Below, piece by piece: positions 56,426 to 64,000 of a stretch of DNA of 64,000 nt (its first letter is position 1; the number at the start of each line of letters is the position of its first letter). The stretch is from Haematobia irritans. Its lineage: Eukaryota; Arthropoda; Insecta; Diptera; Muscidae. Location: contig NC_134400.1 in NCBI RefSeq assembly GCF_050003625.1, forward strand, positions 188,881,726-188,945,725, read 5' to 3'. Made by a program: the position numbers and the translations under genes. The notes under the pieces are model-generated. The model was not told the DNA's origin and made no database searches. It saw only the letters and a list, made by a program, of their open reading frames with translations.

Positions 56426-59400
56426 GCCAAGTCTATCAAATATAGAAATGTTTTGTTTCTATAGAAAATGTTGTAAAAGTTATATTTCTATAGAAAGTTT
56501 TGTCAAAATTTATTTCTGTAGAAAATTTTGTCAAAATTTTATTTCTATGGAAAATTTTGTTAAAATTTTATTTCTATAGAAAATTTTGTCAACATTTTAT
56601 TTCTATAGAAAATGTTGTCAAAATGTTATTTCTATAGAAAATTTTGTCAAAATTTTATTTCTATAGAAAATTTTGTCAAAACGTTATTTCCAGAAAATTT
56701 GTGAAATATAGAAAATTTTGTCAAAACTTTATTTCTATAGAAAATTTTGTCAAAATTTTATTTCTATAGAAAATTTTGTGAAAATTTTATTTTTATAGAA
56801 AATTTTGTGAAAATTTTATTTTTAAGAAAATTTTGTCAAAATTTTATTTTTATAGAAAATTTTGTGAAAATTTTATTTTTAAGAAAATTTTGTCAAAATT
56901 TTATTTCTATAGATTTTTTTTTCAAAATTGTATTTCTATACAAAATTATGACAAGTTTTATTTCTATAGAAAATTTTGTCAAAATTTATTTCTATAGAAA
57001 ATTTTGACAAAATTTTATTTCTATAGAAAATTTTGTCAAAATTTTATTTCTATAGAAAATTTTCTCAAAATGTTATTTCCACTGAAATTTGTGAAATGCC
57101 TCTTAGTTGGAGAGGAATAACTTGAAAAATCTGGCAAAACATCAAGAATATATGGCAATAATGCTTCGGGTGGGTCCCTGAGCACGGTTGCCACTCGAGC
57201 CAAAAGTTTGTCCAAATTTTGTTTCTATTGAAAATGTTGTAAAAGTTATTTTTCTACAGAAAGTTTTGTTAAAATTTATTTCTGTAGAAAATGTTGACAA
57301 AATTTTATTTCTATAGAAAATTTTGTCAAAATTGTATTTCTAAACGATTTTGACATTTTATCTGTATAGAAAATTTTGTCCAAATTTTGTTTCTATAGAA
57401 AATGTTGTAAAAGTTATATTTCTATAGAAAATTTTGTCCAAATTTTGTTTTATGGAAGATGTTGTAAAAGTTATATTTCTATAGAAAGTTTTGTCAAAAT
57501 TTATTTCTGTAGAAAATTTTGTCAAAATTTTATTTCTATAGAAAATTTTGTAAAAATTTTATTTCTATAGAAAATTTTGACAAAATTGTATTTCTAAACG
57601 ATTTTGACATTTTATCTGTATAGAAAATTTTGTCCAAATTTTGTTTCTATAGAAAATGTTGTAAAAGTTATATTTCTATAGAAAATTTTGTCCAAATTTT
57701 GTTTTATGGAAGATGTTGTAAAAGTTATATTTCTATAGAAAGTTTTGTCAAAATTTATTTCTGTAGAAAATTTTGACAAAATTTTATTTCTATAGAAAAT
57801 TTTATCAAAATTTTATTTCTATAGAAAATTTTGTTAAAATTTGATTTCTATAGAAAATTTTGTCAAAATGTTATTTCCACAGAAATTTGTGAAATGCCTC
57901 TTAGTTGGAGAGGAAATCTGGCAAAACATAAAGAATATATGGCAATAATGCTCCAGGTGGGTCCCTGAGCACGGTTGCCACTCGAGCCAAAAGTTTATTT
58001 CTATAGAAATTTTAGTAAATAGTAAATTTTCTCAAACTTTTATTTCTTTAGTAAATTTGGTCAAAATTTTATTTCTATAGAAAATTTTGTCAAAATTTTA
58101 TTTCTATAGAAAATGTTGTCAAAATTTCATTTCTATAGAAAATTTTGTCACAATTTTATTTCTATAGAAAATTTTGTCAAAATTTTATTTCTATAGAAAA
58201 TTTTGTCAAAATTTTATTTCTATAGAAAATTTTGTCAAAATTTTATTTCTATAGACAATTTTGTCAAAATGGTATTTCTATAGAAAATTTTGTCAAAATG
58301 GTATTTCTATAGAAAATTTTGTCAACATTTTGTTTCTATAGAAAATTTTTCGAAAATGTTATTTGTATAGAATATTTTTCGAAAATTTTATTTTTATAGA
58401 AAATTTTGTGAAAATTTTATTTTTATAGAAAATTTTGTGAAAATTTTATTTTTATAGGAAATTTTGTCAATATGTTATTTCTATAGAAAATTTTTACAAA
58501 ATTTTATTTCTATAGAAAATTTTGTCAAAATTTTATTTCTTCAAAAAATTTTGTCAAAATTTTATTTCTATAGAAAATTTTGTCAAAATTTTATTTCTAT
58601 AGAAAATTTTGTCAAAATTTTATTTCTATAAAAATTTTTTCAAAATTTTATTCTATAGAAAATTTTGTCAAAATTTTATTTCCATAAAAAATTTTGTCAA
58701 AATTTTATTTCTATAGAAAATTTTGTCAAAATTTTATTTCTATAGAATATTTTGTCAAAATTTTATTTCCATAAAAAATTTTGTCAACTTTTTATTTTTA
58801 TAGAAAATTTTGTGAAAGTTTTATTTTTATAGAAAAATTTGTGAAAATTTTATTTTTATAGAAAATTTTGTTTCTATAGAAAATTTTGTGAACATTTTAT
58901 TTTTATAGAAAACTTTGTGAAAGTTTTATTTTTATAGAAAATTTTGTGAAAATTTTATTTGTATAAAAAATTTTGTCAAAATTTTATTTCTATAGATTTT
59001 TTTTTCAAAATTATATTTCTATAGAAAATTATGTCAAAATTTTATTTCTATAGAATTTTTTTTTTAAATTTTTTTTCTATACAAAATTTTGATAAAATTT
59101 TATTTCTTAACAATTTTGACATTTTATTTGTATAGAAAATTTTGTTTCCATATTTTATTTTTATAGAAAATTTTATTTTTATAGAAGATTTTGTGAAAAT
59201 TTTATTTTTATAGAAGATTTTGTGAAAATTTTATTTTTATAGAAAATGTTGTCAAAATTTTCGCACAACAAAAAAATTTTATTTCTATAGAATTTTTTTT
59301 TCAAAATTTTATTTCTATAGAAAATTTTGTCAAAATTTTATTTCTGTAGAAAATTTTGTTAAAATTTTATTTCTAGAAAAAATTTGGTCAAACTTTTATT

Positions 59401-59875
59401 TCTATAGAAAATTTTGTCAAAATTTTATTTCTATAGAAAATTTTGCCAAAATTTTATTTCTATAGAAAATTTTGCCAAAATTTTATTTCTATAGAAAATT
59501 TTCTCAAAATTTTATTTCTATAGAAAATTTTCTCAAAATTTTATTTCTATAGACAATTTTGTCAAAATTTTATTTCTAAACAATTTTGACATTTTATTTG
59601 TAAAGAAAATTTGGTCAAAATGTTGTTTCTATAGAAAATGTTGTAGACATTTTATTTCTATATAAAATTTTGACAAAATTTTATTTCTATATAAAATGTT
59701 GACAAAATTTTATTTCTAGAGAAAATTTTGACAAAAGTGAATTGCCTCTTAGTTGGATAGGAATAACTTGCACAATCTGCCAAAACATCAAGAAAAATTC
59801 TTGATGTTTTATCCAATCTACCAAACAGTAAAAAATCTAACATTTTTTGGAAGAATTCTGCCAACTGTGGCATTC
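56426..59875 (+). repeat. Family E array cluster with two internal junctions and right-end module
   Basis: Plus-oriented 29-bp units with a ~254-bp higher-order repeat (TCTGTATAGAAAATTTTGTC begins near 57361 and 57615, with a partial third copy from 57209). Junction modules at about 57085-57201 and 57883-57988 each contain a truncated right end, an A-leader piece (GGTGGGTCCCTGAG) and a fresh left end (CACGGTTGCCACTCGAGCC). The cluster ends with the right-end module at 59735-59875 (TGCCTCTTAGTTGGATAGGA, GAATTCTGCCAACTGTGGCA). The two junctions are 787 bp apart and arose by duplication. Confidence 0.82.
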
Positions 59876-60565
59876 AAGATTGGGAGTTTCAAAAAAAAAA
59901 AATCTCCCTCGGGAAAATTCAATATGAATATTGCGGAAAGTACAATATAAACCGAAGTAGTCAAATATTGTGTATGACACTGAAGAGTAATTAAATTACC
60001 TTTGAAAAATCTATCAAAACAGCATGAATTCTATTAATCTACAAATTAATATAAAATGTACGGTGATCTTTAAGTTTAAGTTGATTGCGATGGGACAAAC
60101 TAGTGTTACCTGTTCATTAAACCCTATAATTTGATTAAAATAAATTATTTTACATATTTTCAGAGTATTAAATCGAAATGCCTGTGTAATTTGCATGTTC
60201 GAATTAATCAAATCTGGGGAATCGAGCAACGATTTATTATGGCCACGAATACAAAGCAAAACTCAAATCGTCAAAAGCTCAGTCATGGCTGCCAAAATAA
60301 ATGTCAATGGTTATTGAGACGGAGTCAATTTATGGACAATGGGGTATTTCCAATATTGACATAGTTTAGTTGGAATTTAATTTCATATTAATCACATCAT
60401 TAATTGTCAAACGAAAATAAGCCCAGCCCTGCAACTTTTAAGTCAAAACCATGATGCGATATTTTTGGTTAAACTATTTAGCGTTAAGAAGAATGCTTTT
60501 TAAAAATTACCAAATTTTTGTTTTAACTCTACGGGTCAACTTCTACGTTTTCTATATATCAAATT
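59876..60565. other. AT-rich non-coding stretch
   Basis: Unique-looking AT-rich DNA between the two minisatellite types. No gene, RNA or repeat is recognised. Confidence 0.55.
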
Positions 60566-63500
60566 AGCTGACTTCATTGATGAATATTTCGTGTAGAAAA
60601 TTTTCACTGGTGGACTTTTTCGTACAAAAAATGTTCATGTTCATTGGTGAACAGAAAATGGTCATTTGCGAATGTTTTCTTCTAAAAAATCATTGGTGAA
60701 ATTTTTCGCATAGAAAATTTTTATTGATTAACTTTTTTGTATAGAGAATGCTAACGTGGAAACTGTTTTGTATACACGCAGAGAAGAAACATGATTGCCA
60801 CAATCATATTCGAAGAGCAAAATAATATGATAGCAGCTATTTTTGCGGCGACCATGTAACATTTTAACCTGCAACCATGTTGGCTCAGTGAACATGGTTC
60901 TAAGAAAAATACAATTGTCCTCATCTAAAATGTTATTATATTGATAAAAAGAATTTTGTTTCCATTAAAAGACAATGGTCACGATCTAAAATGTTATGTT
61001 ATTCGTCAAAAATGTTTTTCTTCTAGTTAAAAGAACATGGTCACGACCTAAAATGTTTTGATTTTTATGAAAAAACTTTTTTCGTCGTCGAAAAAAGGAC
61101 GCCACTTGAGAAAAGAAAACACAAAATCAACTTTATTTATTTGTTTTTATTTATTTATAAACTAATTCATTGTTTATTTGTATTTATAATGTCGTGCAAG
61201 CAAACTTCACATATTTTTACACACTCTAGTTTGGTTCAATTTCAACAATAAGAAATCATTCCATATTTACTTCGTGCCCATCAAATGTACAAACACAGAC
61301 ATCATATAACTGCAAATAAAAATAAATTATACCATATGTCAAAATACAGAACAAAAACCAGGTACATTTGTTTCAATTACACTTTCCTTTTTTGTATTCA
61401 CATAAAACCACGTGCCATTTCTGAATAAATAAATTAACACAAAACACAATAATTCCGTATTCTCCGTCCATTCCAAGAAACAATCAACACACGACTGACG
61501 CGCAAAATGAAGATCGTGTGTACCTGCTCAATGTTTTTATAAAATTCTTGTCGCTGCAAAAAAATTAAAAAATTAAATGGTCACGAAAACAATGTACATG
61601 GTCTTTATGGCCATGTAATGCTTGTAGACATATCTATACGTAAACTATAAAAATACTTTTTTCTTTGCAAAAAAGTAAAAAAAATTGAATGGTCAGGTAC
61701 ATGATTTTCCTGACCATATAATGGTCTCAAATTCTATCATTTAAATAATAGAACATGTTTGCGGCATTTGAGAACCATTTAAATGCTTATTGCCAACATA
61801 TATTTTTCTCCGCTCGAAAATTATTTTTACAAAGACAAAATACATGGTTTTCGCGACAATTAAATACTCTAAATAAGCATTAAATGGATGCGGCAACCAT
61901 GTCCAAACATGTTTTTTCTGTGCGTGTAGAAAACTGTTCTGTAGAGAACTTTACCGTATATGGTAGAATAAGTTCTTTGGACAACTTTATCGTAAATAAT
62001 AAGACAACGGTGATTTTTTGCGAATAGGAAATGTTCATATCAAAAATTTTCATTTTCGCCTTGAAATTTTAATTGGTGAACTTTTTCGTTTGGAGAAATT
62101 TTACGGGTGAACTTTTTCAGACAGAAAAATTTCATTGGTGAAGTTTATTCGTATAAAAAATTTAGTTGATGTACTTTTTCGTACATAAAATTTCATTGAT
62201 GAACTTGTCTGTACAGAAAATGGTCATTGCCGTACGTTTTCGTATAGTATGTGTTCGTTGATGATCGTGTTTTTTAGGGAAAAAGTTCATCGGTGAAATT
62301 TTTTGCATAAAAATTTTTTTTCTTTTTCTTATAGAAAATGTTTGGTAGTTAACATTTTCGTATGAAGTGAAATTTTCCGTATAGAAAAAGTTCTTTAGGG
62401 AACTTTTTTTGTTAATAATAAGTCATTGGTGATTTTTTTCCGAATAGAAAATTTTCATGGTGGTATTTTTCGTATAATTTGTTTTTTCACCTTGAAATGT
62501 TAATTGGTGAACCTATTCCTATAGAAAACATTCAATGATGAACTTTTTCATATAGAATATATTCATTGGTGATTTTTTGAAATGTGCTAAAATATTCGTA
62601 CCGAAAATGTTCATTGGTGAATTTTTTTTTACAGAAAATGACCGTTGGCGAACTTTTTCTTATGAAATGTCCATTGGCGAACTATTTTGTACATAGAAAA
62701 TTGTCATTGGTGAACTTTGTAGTACATAAAATGTTTGTTTGAGAAATATTCCGTATAGAGAATCTTCATTGATGAATTTTTTCGTATAGAATATGTGCAT
62801 AGATGAAATTTTGCGTAAAGAAAATGTTCATTGGTGAACGCTTTCGTGCGTTCGTGGTCAAGCATTTCTTACAGAAAATGTTCATTGGTGAACTTTTTCG
62901 CATAAAAAATATTCATTGGTGAACTTTTTCGCATAAAAAATATTCATTGGTGAACTTTTTCGCATAACAAATATTCATTGGTGAACTTTTTCGTATAGAA
63001 AATGTTCATTGGTGAACTTTTTCGTATGGAAAAAGTTATTGGTGAAAGGATTTATATAAAATTTGTTCATTGGTGAAATTTTTCATAAAGATAATGTTTA
63101 TTGGTGAACTTTTGCGGTCAAATATTTGTCTTTTGTGAAAATATTCATCGGTGAACTTTTTCGCATAAAAAATATTCATTGGTGAGCCGTTGGGTATTGA
63201 AAATGTTCATTGGTGAACTTTTTCGTATAGAAAGGGTTTATATAACATTTGTTCATTGGTGAAATTTTTCATAAAGATAATGATTATTGGTGAACACTTT
63301 ATCGTCCAAATATTAGTCTTTGGTGAACGATTTCGTATAGAATAAGTGCATTGGTGAAATTTTTTCCCTATAGAAAGTGCTCATTGATGAACTTACTCAT
63401 GTAGAAAACATTTATTTTTGAACGTTTTCGTATAGAAAATGTTCATTGGTGGTGAACTGTTGGGTATTAAAAATGTTTATTGGTGAGCTTTTCGCATAGA

Positions 63501-64000
63501 AAACATTATTTTTTGCAATAGAAAATGTATATTGGTCCAGTTTTTTGTGTCGAAAATGTTCATACGTGAATTATTTCGTGTTAAAAAATATTCGTTGGTG
63601 AAAATTTTCTTAAGGAACAGGTTCATTGTTAAACTAATATTTTCATTGGAGAAGTTTTTCGTATGGAAAAAATCATTTGAGAACTTGTTTATGTAAAAAT
63701 TGATTTTTGGTGTAGGTTTTGTGTAGAAAGTGCTCACTGGTGAACTTTATTGTGGTCATGGCCGAACGGTTTCGTAGAGAAAAAATCCATTGGTATACTT
63801 TTTCGTATATAATAAGTGCATTGGTGAACTTTTTCGTATAGAAAATTTCATTGGTGATTTTTTTTTTAATTTTTATGTTTCTTGATGAACTTTTTCGATC
63901 AGATTTTCTTCTTTGCTTAACCATTTCGCACAGAAAATGTTCACTGGTGAACATTTGCTTGTAGAATAATTACATTTGCGTATAGAAAATGTTCATTGGT
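60566..64000 (+). repeat. 31-bp minisatellite array, running off the window
   Basis: Units of 31 bp contain GTTCATTGGTGAACTTTTTC and GTATAGAAAAT. The best-preserved run is about 62880-63030, where consecutive units are one or two bases apart. Most other units are diverged. Each well-kept unit has an inverted pair GTTCA-TTGG-TGAAC. The array is interrupted by an inverted-repeat element at 60775-61926 and is still present at base 64000. Frames within it are low-complexity. Confidence 0.85.
60775..61926. mobile_element. 1.15-kb inverted-repeat element, TA target, non-coding
   Basis: The left end CACGCAGAGAAGAAACATG (60775-60793) and the complement of the right end, CACGCACAGAAAAAACATG (61908-61926), agree at 16 of 19 positions. 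TA flanks both sides (60773-60774, 61927-61928), and removing the element restores TTTTGTATAGAAAA, part of the 31-bp unit. The interior has repeated ACCATG/ACATGG motifs (for example ATGGTCACGA) near both ends and no long open frame. It is most likely a non-autonomous Tc1/mariner-like or other TA-targeting element. Confidence 0.8.

Noticed and set aside
29471..59875. Many 60-110-codon open frames encoding ENFVKILFL-like peptide repeats
   Set aside because: They are translations of the 29-bp minisatellite and follow the unit sequence. They have no domain, vary with unit indels and occur in every array.
60566..64000. CRISPR-like array (31-bp repeated words)
   Set aside because: Units are contiguous with no unique spacers of regular length, the repeats diverge gradually, and the context is eukaryotic.

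Overview
This window looks like transposon-dense, gene-poor nuclear DNA of a calyptrate (probably muscid) fly. The pointers are a Himar1-like irritans-subfamily mariner, DD37E and DD41D Tc1/mariner relatives, a LOA-type non-LTR retrotransposon with an RNase H domain, a tRNA-derived SINE, and very AT-rich host DNA between them. I find no supportable host protein gene, rRNA or functional tRNA gene. The only intact long coding regions belong to mobile elements: the DD37E transposase (11924-12934, minus) and the retrotransposon ORF2 (38504-42106, minus). The family names A, B, C, E and F below are local labels, not database names.

Most of the window is a mosaic of a few protein-free repeat families. 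Families A, B and C each begin with a TATACCC hairpin and a CCGTCTGT-rich stretch, carry a tandem array of a 153-bp monomer, and end with a GC-rich hairpin followed by CTTGTTT. A copies: 1765-3127, 7001-9403, 19791-22843, 26149-27726 (reversed), 33576-35066 and a piece at 53925-54069. B copies: 3131-4210, 13090-13980 (reversed, chimeric), 23358-25629 (reversed), 27727-28460 (reversed, broken) and 45233-47502 (reversed). C copies: 4506-5946 and 36173-38226 (reversed). The monomers of A, B and C have the same length and keep equivalent 51-codon open frames.

Family E is a 29-bp minisatellite (core TTTCTATAGAAA) that forms arrays up to 4 kb: 1-760, 4211-4475, 10646-11794, 14580-18770, 29471-32305, 48866-53040, 54070-55625 and 56426-59875. 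Several arrays keep end modules that suggest a hAT-like element with short inverted ends. A ~520-bp foldback module (F) is found only inside E arrays. From 60566 to the window end there is a different, 31-bp minisatellite, interrupted by a 1.15-kb inverted-repeat element.

Classical transposons sit nested in these repeats: a mariner in A (7072-8345), a DD37E element at an E/B junction (11797-13087), a DD41D element in A (26494-27412), a CCCAGC-ended MITE in B (27913-28400), a 5'-truncated LINE in A (20849-21162), a SINE in B (46343-46692), a SINE in E (10987-11337) and a SINE inside a MITE (22881-23115 within 22855-23320).

The LINE at 38361-42438 (10-bp target duplication, intact ORF2) and the SINEs share their last ~60 bases, including a small stem-loop and a CCTAA-repeat tail. 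This suggests the LINE enzyme mobilises the SINE. Tail-only 50-60-bp fragments also occur. This partnership, and the common 153-bp monomer, are the most interesting signals in the window.
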